Assembly (NCBI RefSeq): GCF_000427965.1
Contig: NZ_ATZA01000026.1
Coordinates: forward strand, 1 to 64,000
DNA: 64,000 nucleotides
Direction of reading: 5' to 3'
DNA from: Olivibacter sitiensis DSM 17696
Lineage (GTDB): Bacteria; Bacteroidota; Bacteroidia; Sphingobacteriales; Sphingobacteriaceae
Part shown: piece by piece, positions 44,199 through 53,349 of the stretch
Layout of the letters: the number at the start of each line of letters is the position of its first letter
How positions within the stretch are numbered: position 1 is the first letter of the stretch
Translations under genes and position numbers: made by a program
The notes under the pieces: model-generated
What the model saw: only the letters and a program-made list of their open reading frames with translations
Told to the model about the DNA's origin: nothing
The model's database searches: none

Positions 44199-45074
44199 AT
44201 GCCGAAGCGTCGTATCCAATTTATCATAAATCCGATTGCTGGGGGCAAGGATAAAACCGATTTTCAACTACTGGTGGAGCAGTATCTTGATCCAAGAGAT
44301 TTTGAATCGTATTTCTCCTTCACCGAGTACGTATCGCACGGTATTGAACTGGCAAAGGCGGCCGTAGAGAATAAGGTAGATATGGTGGTGGCCGTTGGGG
44401 GCGATGGCACTATAAACGAAGTTGCCAGTGGCGTTTTAAATAGCGACATCCCTCTGGGGATTGTTCCTTTAGGCTCTGGAAACGGTTTGGCACGGTTTCT
44501 TAAAATTCCGATAGATCCCATAAAGGCTATCCAACGAATAGCAAGTGGCAAGGTAGGAAGTATAGATAGCGGGCAGGTGAACGGCAGGGCTTTTTTTAAT
44601 ATGGCGGGAGTAGGATTCGATGCATTGATCAGCAATAGATTTGCGGAGAAGAAGAACCGAGGTGCATTGGAATACATGAAGGTCGTACTATCCGAAATCA
44701 ACAAATATAAGCCCAAGCAGTACACGATTGAGACCGATGGTGCCGTCATATCGAGAGAGGCGTTTATGATTAGTATTGCCAATTCTCCCCAATACGGTAA
44801 TAATGCCTATGTGAGTCCCAAGGCCTCCCTGCGGGATGGTTTGCTGGATGTCTGCATCATTAAGCAATTTCCATTGTATCAATTTCCGATATTGATATTT
44901 CACCTTTTCAGTAGGACGGCCGATCAATCGGAATATGTAGAGATAATAAAAGCCAAGCGTATTCTGATACGTAGAACAAATAATGAGCCTGTGCATTTGG
45001 ATGGAGAGCCATATGAATATGGAGAGGAATTGTTGATCGAAGTTTTACCCCATTCATTAAAAGTTGTCTGTTGA
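44199..45074 (+). CDS. Diacylglycerol kinase-type lipid kinase (YegS/BmrU family)
   Basis: A 291-residue kinase of the DagK catalytic superfamily. The nucleotide-binding VVAVGGDGTINEVASG lies at about 58-73, preceded by FIINPIAGGKDK, and GIVPLGSGNGLARFL and FFNMAGVGFDALIS follow. The C-terminal VHLDGEPYEYGEELLIEVLP is usual. It phosphorylates a lipid such as diacylglycerol at the membrane; the precise lipid is open. It precedes a SUI1 factor by 37 nt. Confidence 0.92.
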   Translation: MPKRRIQFIINPIAGGKDKTDFQLLVEQYLDPRDFESYFSFTEYVSHGIELAKAAVENKVDMVVAVGGDGTINEVASGVLNSDIPLGIVPLGSGNGLARFLKIPIDPIKAIQRIASGKVGSIDSGQVNGRAFFNMAGVGFDALISNRFAEKKNRGALEYMKVVLSEINKYKPKQYTIETDGAVISREAFMISIANSPQYGNNAYVSPKASLRDGLLDVCIIKQFPLYQFPILIFHLFSRTADQSEYVEIIKAKRILIRRTNNEPVHLDGEPYEYGEELLIEVLPHSLKVVC

Positions 45075-45111
45075 TGGCAATAAATGTGTGTTTAAATAGT
45101 TATATATCAAT

Positions 45112-45462
45112 ATGTCAAAGCAGAAGAAGCAACGTTTTAGTGGAGTTGTGTATTCAACCAATGAAAATTTTAATTATGAGGACGAAAATAACGAGGAAGT
45201 GCAGGAATCACTACCGCCAGAAAAGCAGCAGTTAAAAATCATGCTGGATAAGAAGCAGCGCGGAGGAAAAAAAGTTACCTTGATAACAGGCTTTATTGGA
45301 ACAGATTTCGATATTGCTCAATTGGCGAAAAAGCTCAAGCAGCATTGCGGTGTTGGGGGAAGTGTTAAAGAAGGTGATATTCTGATCCAAGGTGATTTTC
45401 GGAACAAAATCAAGGATATTTTGCAGGCAGATGGATATAAAGTGAAGCTGGCGGGAGGCTAA
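45112..45462 (+). CDS. SUI1/eIF1-like translation factor (YciH family)
   Basis: A 116-residue protein whose C-terminal two-thirds is the SUI1 fold: RGGKKVTLITGFIGTDFDIAQLAKKLK, then CGVGGSVKEGDILIQGDFRNKI. The first 40 residues are charged and variable. Bacterial members (YciH) are thought to influence start-site fidelity. It is the last gene before a long leader region. Confidence 0.92.
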   Translation: MSKQKKQRFSGVVYSTNENFNYEDENNEEVQESLPPEKQQLKIMLDKKQRGGKKVTLITGFIGTDFDIAQLAKKLKQHCGVGGSVKEGDILIQGDFRNKIKDILQADGYKVKLAGG

Positions 45463-45957
45463 AGCAACATGTTTTTTGCCGAAACTGATAAAAATCGGCC
45501 TATTTGCAATGTCAAGTCTGGTAACAATTCAGGTAGATAGAGAAAAATAATAATTTCTTTACATAAGAAGCTTGGTGTTTATCTTACACTAAGATAAAAT
45601 GTTCATAAATAAAAACTTGTGAGGCCTATTTATATTGATTTTTTATATGTTGGCGTATTTTTATTGTAGGTTTAAGCTCGCATTTTCGGAATAGGTATTT
45701 GCAATTAAAAGAAAAAATGGTTTTTATTGTAAAATATTCACATAAGAGACGAATAAAAGAGTAAGGCCATTAGTAGGAGCTGCTGTAGATAAGCTATGGT
45801 ATATATTAAAAGTGTTGTAATAAAAATTGAACAACTGTTTGTTTTAAATTCAAAAATCCTAAATTTGCTCTCGTGATTGTTGCTAATAATAGTGCGACAC
45901 AGTTAAATTTGTACAATTAATAAAATCATAAAAACTAAAAATCAAATTCAAAAAAAA
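45463..45957 (+). promoter_or_regulatory. 495-nt leader of the exbB operon with a consensus promoter
   Basis: AT-rich and without a gene. TTTG at 45838-45841 and TAAATTTG at 45860-45867, 18 nt apart, form a near-perfect Bacteroidota promoter about 90 nt before exbB. Upstream of it lie about 370 nt of AT-rich sequence with homopolymer runs and no recognisable operator or riboswitch. Confidence 0.6.
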
Positions 45958-46791
45958 ATGGCAAACGCACCAAAACCAACACCAGCTAAAAAAGAAAGTA
46001 GCTCTAGCGGATCTAACATTTTTGCAGGTTTAGCAGTAATCATTTGTTTCATTGTCGGGGCATTAGTCTTCAAGTTCGTTATGGGAAATCCAGCGAATTT
46101 TGAAGGTGGAGATCCAGAAAATGGCCATCCACTTTCAGGCAATTACTTCGGCATGGTATACAAGGCAGGGGTCGTCGTTCCTGTGTTGTTAGGGCTGTTG
46201 TTGATGGTTATCGTTTTCTCTATTGAAAGAGCATTTGTAATCAGCAGGGCGGCAGGCAAAGGCAATGTGGACAAGTTCGTTAAGAAGATTCAAGGATTGC
46301 TCAGCACAGGGAATATCGATTCTGCTATTGCCGAATGCGACAAGCAAGAAGGATCTGTAGCGAATGTAATCAAGGCTGGCCTTAGAAAATACAAAGAGGC
46401 CTCTGTAGACGAAACTTTGGACAAAGAGCACTCTGTATTAGCTATCCAAAAGGAAATTGAAGAAGCAACTGCACTGGAAATGCCTATGTTGGAAAAAAAC
46501 CTGACGATTATCGCTACCTTGGTATCTATCGGTACGTTGACAGGTCTATTGGGAACAGTAACAGGTATGATCAAGGCCTTCTCGGCATTGGCTACTGGCG
46601 GGGCTCCCGATCAAGCCCAATTGGCAAATGGTATCTCTGAAGCATTGATCAATACAGCTACGGGTATCTTTACCTCTACCTTGGCTATTGTTTCCTACAA
46701 CTTCTTTACGTCTAAGATTGATAAACTGACCTATTCAATTGATGAGGCTGGTTTCTCCATCGTTCAGACCTATGCAGCTACACATAAGTAG
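45958..46791 (+). CDS. exbB: MotA/TolQ/ExbB proton channel protein
   Basis: The proton-channel scaffold of the Ton motor. The 277 residues have an N-terminal helix (AGLAVIICFIVGALVFKFV), a second (VVVPVLLGLLLMVIVFSIERAF), a cytoplasmic region, and two C-terminal helices with LTIIATLVSIGTLTGLLGTVTGMIKAF and INTATGIFTSTLAIVSYNFF, the signature of the family. The Ala/Lys/Pro N-terminus is usual in Bacteroidota. It is first in exbB-exbD-exbD-tonB. Confidence 0.94.
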   Translation: MANAPKPTPAKKESSSSGSNIFAGLAVIICFIVGALVFKFVMGNPANFEGGDPENGHPLSGNYFGMVYKAGVVVPVLLGLLLMVIVFSIERAFVISRAAGKGNVDKFVKKIQGLLSTGNIDSAIAECDKQEGSVANVIKAGLRKYKEASVDETLDKEHSVLAIQKEIEEATALEMPMLEKNLTIIATLVSIGTLTGLLGTVTGMIKAFSALATGGAPDQAQLANGISEALINTATGIFTSTLAIVSYNFFTSKIDKLTYSIDEAGFSIVQTYAATHK

Positions 46792-46890
46792 TAGAAATAG
46801 AAAAAATATATGAGCAGTTTATGGAATCGCTCATATATTTTCATCTAATAGATAAGAAATAGAAATTTTAACAAATAGAAGGTAAAGAAA

Positions 46891-47517
46891 ATGCCAAAGA
46901 TAAAAGTAAAAAGAGCGGCGCCCAGTATAGATATGACGGCCATGTGCGATGTGTCATTCATCCTTCTTTCGTTTTTTATCTCTACCGCGACGGCACGTCA
47001 GCCGGAAGCTTTACCAGTAGATACCCCGGCCTCCACGGTACAGATAAAAGTACCCGATACCAATTTGGGTACCATCACTGTTGGCGATGGCGGCAAGGCT
47101 TTCTTTGGGATAAGCGATCCGAATGTAAGGGAACGTTTTCTGGAGCGGATCTCTGAGAAATTTGGCGTCGGTTTTACGGCCGAAGAGAAGAAGAGATTTT
47201 CCTTGATGGACAACTTCGGTGTTCCTGTGGCTAACTTGAAGCAGATCATAGATATGAATTCGGCAGAAAGAACTAGACCAGGACTCCAAAAGGGCATTCC
47301 TACGGACTCTGTTGGGAATAACCCTTCTGAGCTGTCCGTCCTTATAAAAGAGGCTAGGTATGCCTACAAGGAAAGCAAGGATGAGGAGATGCGTGTAGCC
47401 ATAAAAGGGGATGCAAACGAACAGTATCCAGCTATCAAAAAGATAATAGATATCCTACAGGATCAGAAGCTGAACAAGTTTAGTTTGATTACGAACCTTA
47501 GAGGTGAGAATTATTAA
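46891..47517 (+). CDS. exbD: ExbD/TolR family protein, first copy (long form)
   Basis: A 208-residue ExbD-type protein. The single helix with the functional Asp is in IDMTAMCDVSFILLSFFIST. The periplasmic part is longer than in standard ExbD (~140 residues), with an insertion around FFGISDPNVRERFLERISEK. The C-terminal KDEEMRVAIKGDANEQYPAIKKIID is the usual ExbD end. A second, shorter ExbD follows 21 nt later; the pair probably joins one ExbB. Confidence 0.92.
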   Translation: MPKIKVKRAAPSIDMTAMCDVSFILLSFFISTATARQPEALPVDTPASTVQIKVPDTNLGTITVGDGGKAFFGISDPNVRERFLERISEKFGVGFTAEEKKRFSLMDNFGVPVANLKQIIDMNSAERTRPGLQKGIPTDSVGNNPSELSVLIKEARYAYKESKDEEMRVAIKGDANEQYPAIKKIIDILQDQKLNKFSLITNLRGENY

Positions 47518-47538
47518 TCTCTTAGAAAAACATAAGAA

Positions 47539-48045
47539 ATGGCAGAATTAAATACAGGCGGTAAAGCGCAACCAAAAGTCGATTTGACAGCAATGGTTGA
47601 CCTTGCGTTTCTCCTCATCACGTTCTTTATGTTGACCACTTCATTGTCCAAGCCCCATGCTATGGATGTGAATATGCCAGATAAAGACAAGGAGAACAAA
47701 GATGATAACCTTGATGTTGCCGACAATAGGACATTAACCTTGGTATTGGGAAAAAACAACAAGTTAGCCTGGTATCACGGCTTATTGGATAATCCGATAG
47801 ATGGGCCTACTGTTACGGGTTATGGCAAAGAGGGCATCAGACCGGTGCTTTTGGAAAAGTTGAAACAAGTGCAGCAGTCCACCGGTAAAGGTTTGATCGT
47901 TGTAATTCGACCTAGCGAAGTGTCTACCTATCGCAATTTGGTGGATATTTTGGATGAAATGAAAATCGTAAACGCTACGCAATATATGATTGGTGATATA
48001 GGAAGTGCCGATACTGAATTGCTAAAGCGTGACGGAATTTACTAG
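47539..48045 (+). CDS. exbD: ExbD/TolR family protein, second copy
   Basis: A 168-residue ExbD. The helix with its functional Asp is VDLTAMVDLAFLLITFFMLT; the periplasmic region runs from TTSLSKPHAMDVNMPD to GLIVVIRPSEVSTYRNLVDILDEM. It differs clearly from the first copy, so this is not a recent duplication. It lies 19 nt before tonB. Confidence 0.93.
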   Translation: MAELNTGGKAQPKVDLTAMVDLAFLLITFFMLTTSLSKPHAMDVNMPDKDKENKDDNLDVADNRTLTLVLGKNNKLAWYHGLLDNPIDGPTVTGYGKEGIRPVLLEKLKQVQQSTGKGLIVVIRPSEVSTYRNLVDILDEMKIVNATQYMIGDIGSADTELLKRDGIY

Positions 48046-48064
48046 GTAATTAAAAAAGGAAATA

Positions 48065-48913
48065 ATGTTAGGTTCTAAATTAGATATTTTCAACAAAGAG
48101 TGGCTTGACGTTGTCTTTGAAGGAAGAAATAAAGCTTATGGTGCATATGACTTGCGCAATGTTTCTTCCAAACTGACAACAAGGGCACTTTTTTTGGGCG
48201 TTGGGATTTTCGTCCTACTTATGGTGAGTCCCATCATAGCCAAGTACCTTAAAGGTAAGGACGATGCGCCGCCACCTCCGCAGGAGTTGATAGAAACAGA
48301 AGTGGTGCTTTCTGAGCCACCTCCAGTAGATGAAAGTACTCCTCCCCCTCCTCCTCCCGTGGAGCCACCTCCACCACGAGTTGACCAAGTACGTATGCCT
48401 CCACCAAAAGTGGTGCCTGCGGAAAAAGTAAGGGACGAAGAGCCTCCTACGCAAGAGGAACTGAAAGTAGCGACCCCTGGTCCAAAGACCGTAAAAGGTG
48501 ACCCTACTGCCAATATTGCTATCGATGTGCCTGTGGGTGAAGGTCCAAAGGATGCACAGATTACGGAAGCAGGAAGTGGCAATACACTGGTGGATTTTCA
48601 ATCAGTAGAAATTCAGCCAGTTCCTCCGGGTGGAAGTTTGGAAGCATTCTATAAGTGGATAGGTGCAAACTATAACTATCCCCAAGCTGCTAAGGAAAAT
48701 GGCGTAAACGGGCAAGTTATCGTACAGTTTGTTGTTGAACGTGACGGAAGCCTTACGGACATCAAAGTATTAAGGGATTTGAAGTATGGAACGGGAGATG
48801 AAGCTGTGCGCATGTTGAAGAAATCCGGAAAATGGAAGCCAGGTGTTCAAAATGGCCGCCCTGTTCGCGTTTCCTATTCATTGCCTATAAGGCTTAACCT
48901 TCAGGGACAATAA
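48065..48913 (+). CDS. tonB: Energy transducer TonB
   Basis: TonB links the ExbB/ExbD motor to outer-membrane receptors. The 282 residues begin with a Bacteroidota-type cytoplasmic head (EWLDVVFEGRNKAYGAYDLR), then a helix (about 40-57), a long Pro-rich spacer (PPPPPPVEPPPPRVDQVRMP and around), and the C-terminal domain with SLEAFYKWIGANYNYPQAAKENGVNG and KKSGKWKPGVQNGRPVRVSYSLP. The last residues are a normal TonB end. Confidence 0.95.
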   Translation: MLGSKLDIFNKEWLDVVFEGRNKAYGAYDLRNVSSKLTTRALFLGVGIFVLLMVSPIIAKYLKGKDDAPPPPQELIETEVVLSEPPPVDESTPPPPPPVEPPPPRVDQVRMPPPKVVPAEKVRDEEPPTQEELKVATPGPKTVKGDPTANIAIDVPVGEGPKDAQITEAGSGNTLVDFQSVEIQPVPPGGSLEAFYKWIGANYNYPQAAKENGVNGQVIVQFVVERDGSLTDIKVLRDLKYGTGDEAVRMLKKSGKWKPGVQNGRPVRVSYSLPIRLNLQGQ

Positions 48914-48929
48914 ATCTGATATTCTGTTG

Positions 48930-49154
48930 ATGTCAAAGAGATTCCAAGTTGGTAATAGAAGACAGAAATCGCCTCAAAAGCGATTTCTGTCCATTTTAGG
49001 GCTATTCATGTTTATCTTTTACCTGATCTTTGGCCTCCTGTTGTTGTTTTGGCGATCCATACCATTGAATATTGATCCCCTTTGGCGCACTGTATTTGGT
49101 ATTCTGCTGATTGTCTATGCCTTTATCCGATTCTTGCGTCTTTCAAAATCATAG
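48930..49154 (+). CDS. Small two-helix membrane protein, function unknown
   Basis: A 74-residue protein starting at ATG 48930 (MSKRFQVGNRRQKSPQK): a basic N-terminus followed by two helices (FLSILGLFMFIFYLIFGLLLLFW and TVFGILLIVYAFIRFLRL, each given in part here). It lies 16 nt after tonB and 79 nt before the next lipoprotein gene, in the same direction. No family recognised. The position argues for a real gene, possibly an accessory of the Ton motor. Confidence 0.7.
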   Translation: MSKRFQVGNRRQKSPQKRFLSILGLFMFIFYLIFGLLLLFWRSIPLNIDPLWRTVFGILLIVYAFIRFLRLSKS

Positions 49155-49233
49155 GCGATGGAAAGATTTTGTAGCTTGTTTTTCTGTTTTTGCTTTGATT
49201 TATTGTTTTTTTTGTAATTTTAGCCATTATAAA

Positions 49234-50148
49234 ATGAAGCGAGCGCCATTCCTACTCGTCGTACTGGCTGGCATGTTTGGTTTACATGCTTGCAGCAATC
49301 AATCTTCGAACGAAGGTTCGCAAGGAAATGCACAGGGTATTTTATCAGGAAGTGCGGAGTTGCTTTGCGACGAGACGGTTTTTCCGATAATAGAGGACGA
49401 AGCGAACGTGTTTAAGGGCGTTTATCGCAATACAGGACTTGATATCGTTTCAATGCCGGAAATGGAAGTGATTAATGGGCTTAGGAGGGGTGATGCGCAG
49501 CTGGCAGTGATAACGAGGGAATTGACAACGACGGAAGACTCTATGTTTAGGGCTAGGAAGATTACGCCAAGAGTGTCTTCTTTCGCAACGGATGCCTTAG
49601 CCATAGTGACAAGTAAGGCCAATCCCGATTCCATGTTGACAGATACAGATGTGATAGACATGGTAAAAGGTAAGAGACAAGGTAAAATACTAGTTTTTGA
49701 TCATAAGAATTCGAGCGCATTAAGGTATTTTATGGAGTTGGCAGGGATCGATTCAATAAACAACCGAGAGGGGGTTTACGCTGTAAATGGCACTTTGGAA
49801 TTGCTAAAGTATGTGGAGGGACACAAAAATGCTTATGGCGTGATGGGGCTTAATTGGTTGTATCAGCCGTCTGATGAGATGAGGACTGTAATGGAGAATG
49901 TGCAAGTAGTGGGATTGAAACAGGCGAGCAAAGATAGTACCGTATATTATAAGCCGTCGCAATCAAATTTGGCTTTGAATTTGTATCCTTTTAAAAGGAA
50001 ACTGTACTTGGTTAATGTACAAGGGAAAAATGCCGTAGGTATGGGCTTCGCAGCCTTCCTATATGACGAGCGTGGGCAGAAGGTAGTGCTCAAGTCTGGC
50101 TTGCTGCCAGATAGTATCCCTTCAAGGGAATTGATAATTAGAAATTAA
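49234..50148 (+). CDS. Phosphate-binding-like (PstS-type) lipoprotein
   Basis: A 304-residue substrate-binding protein with lipobox LHAC in MKRAPFLLVVLAGMFGLHAC. The two-lobed domain begins GSAELLCDETVFPIIEDEAN and shows FATDALAIVTSKANPDSML and VFDHKNSSALRYFMELAG, typical of the PBP-like PstS family. No pst permease or ATPase is near. The frame can be extended to 49111, but that would overlap the upstream gene and bury the signal peptide. It sits between tonB and a TPR protein, so a role in Ton-linked function rather than ABC import is likely; unproven. Confidence 0.88.
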   Translation: MKRAPFLLVVLAGMFGLHACSNQSSNEGSQGNAQGILSGSAELLCDETVFPIIEDEANVFKGVYRNTGLDIVSMPEMEVINGLRRGDAQLAVITRELTTTEDSMFRARKITPRVSSFATDALAIVTSKANPDSMLTDTDVIDMVKGKRQGKILVFDHKNSSALRYFMELAGIDSINNREGVYAVNGTLELLKYVEGHKNAYGVMGLNWLYQPSDEMRTVMENVQVVGLKQASKDSTVYYKPSQSNLALNLYPFKRKLYLVNVQGKNAVGMGFAAFLYDERGQKVVLKSGLLPDSIPSRELIIRN

Positions 50149-50177
50149 TATTTAGACTTTAAATAAAACAGAAACAA

Positions 50178-51908
50178 ATGAAAGTGATAAACAGAGCAAC
50201 TGGATTAGGTTTTGCTATTGCTTTGCTGGCTTCTGGCGCGATGGCCCAGAGTCTAAAGGATGCCCAAGAGGCGATCAATGAAGAGCAATATGCAAAGGCA
50301 AAGGGGATCTTGAGTACCTTGGTGAAAAACCAAGCGAACAAGGGTGAGAATTATTTCTATTTAGGGAAAGCTTATTTGTTGTCTGAAAACCCAGACTCTG
50401 CTCAGGTGATATTTGAACAAGGTATTGCGGCAGACCCCAAGATCAATTTGAATACGGTTGGCTTGGGTGCTGCACTATTGGCCAAAGGCGATAGTACGGG
50501 TGCGGCGTCTAAGTTTAACGAGGTAGAATCAAAGATTAAGAAAAAAGATTACCTGGAGCTGCTATATATAGGCAGGGCCTATCTCGATGAAGGAAAATAT
50601 GACAAGGCTTTGGGCTACCTGACCAAGGCTAAAGAGTCAAACCCGAAAAAGGTGGATCCATATGTTTATTTGGCTTTGGGTGACGCTTATTTGGGTTTGA
50701 GCGACCTCAACAATGCTTATATGAATTATCAGGAAGCATATAGCTTAGATGAGGGACTTTTGATAGCACGTGTCAAAATGGCTACCATTAGTAGAAGGTC
50801 TCAGGCATATGATGTGGTGATTCCAGATTTGACTACCATCACCCAAGAGCATCCTGATTTTGCACCTGCATATCGTGAGCTGGCAGAAACATATTATCAA
50901 AATGCTATTTACAATGACAGGAACCGTATTAAGGAGCCATCTTACCAGGAACTTATGAAGAAGGGGGTAGAGGCCTATAAAGGCTATATGGATCGTACGG
51001 ATTACTCTCTTGATTCCCGTATGCGCTACGCGGATTTCCTTATCCTGTCCAAGGATTATACTGCTGTAGAAGAGCAAGCAGCAGAAATGGCCAAGATAGA
51101 TAAGGTGAATCCAAGGATCTTGCGTTATTTGGGCTATGCCAATTACGAGCAAGGGCACTATACGGAAGGTATTGGGAATTTGAACAGCTTTATCAGCAAG
51201 GTAGATACCAGCCGTATTATTGCACAAGATTATTATATTCTTGGCCTTTCAAAAATTAAGGCAGATACGGTCAATGTAGATACAACTGCATTCGCTGATC
51301 TAAAACTAGCTTTGGCAAAGGAACCTACGCTAGCCTACGATCTGGAAGAAATAGCTAAAGGATACTATGGAAGGAAGTATTATAAACTAAGTGCTCCTTT
51401 ATATTATGTGGCAGGTCAGACCAAGGATTTCCGAGATGAAGTTTTAGCTGATTTTTATGCAGGCCTATCTTACATGTTCTATTACCAAACACTCCCTGAT
51501 GGCGATCCGGAAAAGGAAGTTGAGCTTTTGCATAAAGCAGACAAGGCTTTTGACGTGGTAAACAAGGAGTCGGAAGAAGGCAGTAATGTAATAGCGTATT
51601 TTTTCCGTGCTCGTGTAAATGGCCTGATCGATATGGCAAAGAACGGCGATGATACGGAAAATCAAGAAGGATTAAGTGTCCCCCATTATGAGAAGTTTGC
51701 CGAGCTGACGGAAAAGCAGAATGAAGGTAAGGAGCTGGATGCTGCTACCAAGGCACAATTGGTAGAAGCCTATGGCTATATTGGCTATAAGTACTTGAAT
51801 ACAGATCAGGAAAAGGCAAAGAAAATCTTTACCAGGTTGCTTGAACTCGACCCAGAAGATGAATTTGCCAACTATGCTATCAAGGCTTTGGCAAATAAAG
51901 ACAATTAA
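50178..51908 (+). CDS. TPR-repeat protein, secreted
   Basis: A 576-residue protein with a signal peptide ending GAMAQS. The whole mature chain is tetratricopeptide repeats: for example EQYAKAKGILSTLVKNQANK, YFYLGKAYLLSENPDSAQVI, YDKALGYLTKAKESNPKKVD and DQEKAKKIFTRLLELDPEDE. A periplasmic scaffold is likely. It is 29 nt after the PstS-like gene and ends with a strong terminator, so it closes the exb-tonB unit. Confidence 0.9.
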   Translation: MKVINRATGLGFAIALLASGAMAQSLKDAQEAINEEQYAKAKGILSTLVKNQANKGENYFYLGKAYLLSENPDSAQVIFEQGIAADPKINLNTVGLGAALLAKGDSTGAASKFNEVESKIKKKDYLELLYIGRAYLDEGKYDKALGYLTKAKESNPKKVDPYVYLALGDAYLGLSDLNNAYMNYQEAYSLDEGLLIARVKMATISRRSQAYDVVIPDLTTITQEHPDFAPAYRELAETYYQNAIYNDRNRIKEPSYQELMKKGVEAYKGYMDRTDYSLDSRMRYADFLILSKDYTAVEEQAAEMAKIDKVNPRILRYLGYANYEQGHYTEGIGNLNSFISKVDTSRIIAQDYYILGLSKIKADTVNVDTTAFADLKLALAKEPTLAYDLEEIAKGYYGRKYYKLSAPLYYVAGQTKDFRDEVLADFYAGLSYMFYYQTLPDGDPEKEVELLHKADKAFDVVNKESEEGSNVIAYFFRARVNGLIDMAKNGDDTENQEGLSVPHYEKFAELTEKQNEGKELDAATKAQLVEAYGYIGYKYLNTDQEKAKKIFTRLLELDPEDEFANYAIKALANKDN

Positions 51909-51947
51909 AGTTTACTGATTCAGTATTTCTTAAAGGGTTATAACAAG

Positions 51948-51987
51948 GCGGGAAGGATGCTGAGAACGCATCTTTCCCGCTTTATTT
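51948..51987 (+). terminator. Intrinsic terminator of the exb-tonB-TPR unit
   Basis: GCGGGAAGGATGC (51948-51960) pairs with GCATCTTTCCCGC (51968-51980), 13 bp with one wobble, loop of 7 nt, then TTTATTT. It lies 40 nt after the TPR gene stop. Confidence 0.9.
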
Positions 51988-52109
51988 CTATCCTTGTCTC
52001 AACCTATTTTTTCAAAACAGAATATGGATGTTAAATATTACCTATATTAGTCCTTCCAAAAGAATTAATCCGGGGCTTTGCTTGGAAGCATTGTCTCCCA
52101 TCATACTAT

Positions 52110-52751
52110 ATGCACGAGCTATTAGCTAATATATTCGAATACCTAGATGCAGAAAACCTAATCCGTTCTGGAGGGTTTTACCTAGTTTTATTCATTGTCT
52201 TTGCAGAAACAGGTCTTTTCTTCGGTTTCTTTCTACCGGGCGACTACCTGCTTTTCTTGGCGGGGCTTTTTGTTGCTAGCGGCATGATGGACGTGAGTAT
52301 TTATACGCTTTGCGGTGGATTAATAATAGCGGGTACCGCAGGCAATTTTGTAGGTTATTATTTTGGAATGAAAGCTGGACCCATGCTGTTCAAACGAGAC
52401 GATAGCTGGTTTTTCAAACGCAAGTACATCGTGATGGCAGAAGAGTTCTATAACAAATATGGTGGCACTGCATTGATTTTGGGCAGATTTATGCCAATAA
52501 TACGTACATTTGCACCGATATTTGCTGGCATAGTCCGCTTAGATTTTAAGCGTTTCGTGCTTTACAACATTCTTGGGTGTATACTATGGGTGTCTTTACT
52601 CACGCTTCTAGGCTATTTTTTGGGGCGCGAGTTTCCACAGATTGTTGAATATATTGAATATATTGTTATTGGCTTTATTGTCATAGCTACAGCTCCCATA
52701 GCGATTGCTGTTATCAAGAAATTCTTTAAGAAAAAGGACAGCGAGAAATAA
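52110..52751 (+). CDS. DedA-family membrane protein
   Basis: A 213-residue DedA/SNARE-associated family protein, thought to flip or transport lipids across the inner membrane. Marker stretches are FAETGLFFGFFLPGDYLLFL (about 30-49) and YNKYGGTALILGRFMPIIRT with the conserved Gly-Arg-Phe and Pro, then FAGIVRLDFKRFVLYN. Length is normal. It is followed 45 nt later by ppa. Confidence 0.93.
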   Translation: MHELLANIFEYLDAENLIRSGGFYLVLFIVFAETGLFFGFFLPGDYLLFLAGLFVASGMMDVSIYTLCGGLIIAGTAGNFVGYYFGMKAGPMLFKRDDSWFFKRKYIVMAEEFYNKYGGTALILGRFMPIIRTFAPIFAGIVRLDFKRFVLYNILGCILWVSLLTLLGYFLGREFPQIVEYIEYIVIGFIVIATAPIAIAVIKKFFKKKDSEK

Positions 52752-52796
52752 AAAAAATTATAGAGAAGAAAAAAATAAATAAATTAGATTATACCA

Positions 52797-53336
52797 ATGA
52801 CCAAAAGTAACCCTTGGCACAGTGTGTCGCCCGGCGACGATATTCCATCAACCGTAAATGCCATCATTGAGATTCCAAAAGGATCAAAAGCAAAGTATGA
52901 GTTAGACAAAGATAGCGGCTTGATCAAACTGGATAGAGTGCTTTTCTCTTCCGTGATGTATCCTGCCAACTATGGATTCATTCCTAGGACCTATTGTGAT
53001 GATAATGACCCTCTGGATATTCTCGTTATCTGTTCTGTGGATGTAGTTCCCATGACTTTAATAGAGGCCAAGGTGATTGGCGTGATGCAGATGATTGACG
53101 GAGGCGAGCAGGACGATAAAATAATTGCGGTAGCAAAGAATGATATGTCTGTAAACTATATCAATGACCTATCTGAACTTCCTCCCCATACGATGAAAGA
53201 GATTGTACGCTTTTTCCAAGATTATAAGGCTTTGGAAGGAAAGAACGTCACAGTGGATAGGTTGATGGGAAAAGAGACCGCTTTCAGTGCCGTCAAAGAC
53301 AGTATCAGTCTTTATAATGAAACTTTTGAAAAGTAG
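52797..53336 (+). CDS. ppa: Inorganic pyrophosphatase
   Basis: A family I pyrophosphatase of 179 residues that removes pyrophosphate from biosynthesis. The start [20 protein letters not shown] and the metal-binding [13 protein letters not shown] (about 63-75) are conserved, as are [17 protein letters not shown] and [18 protein letters not shown]. It is separated from the CNNM gene by 13 nt and likely shares a transcript. Confidence 0.96.
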   Translation: MTKSNPWHSVSPGDDIPSTVNAIIEIPKGSKAKYELDKDSGLIKLDRVLFSSVMYPANYGFIPRTYCDDNDPLDILVICSVDVVPMTLIEAKVIGVMQMIDGGEQDDKIIAVAKNDMSVNYINDLSELPPHTMKEIVRFFQDYKALEGKNVTVDRLMGKETAFSAVKDSISLYNETFEK

Positions 53337-53349
53337 ATAATCCCCAAAA

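Noticed and set aside
43945-44229. A 94-codon frame between metK and the diacylglycerol kinase gene
   Set aside because: No family features, overlaps the certain kinase start by 31 nt, and the same stretch holds the promoter region.
48136-48582. Gly/Ser-rich frames opposite tonB
   Set aside because: They arise from the antisense of the proline-rich spacer and have no start signals.
49111-49233. Longer N-terminus of the PstS-like lipoprotein
   Set aside because: It overlaps the preceding small gene and would place the lipoprotein signal in the middle of the chain.
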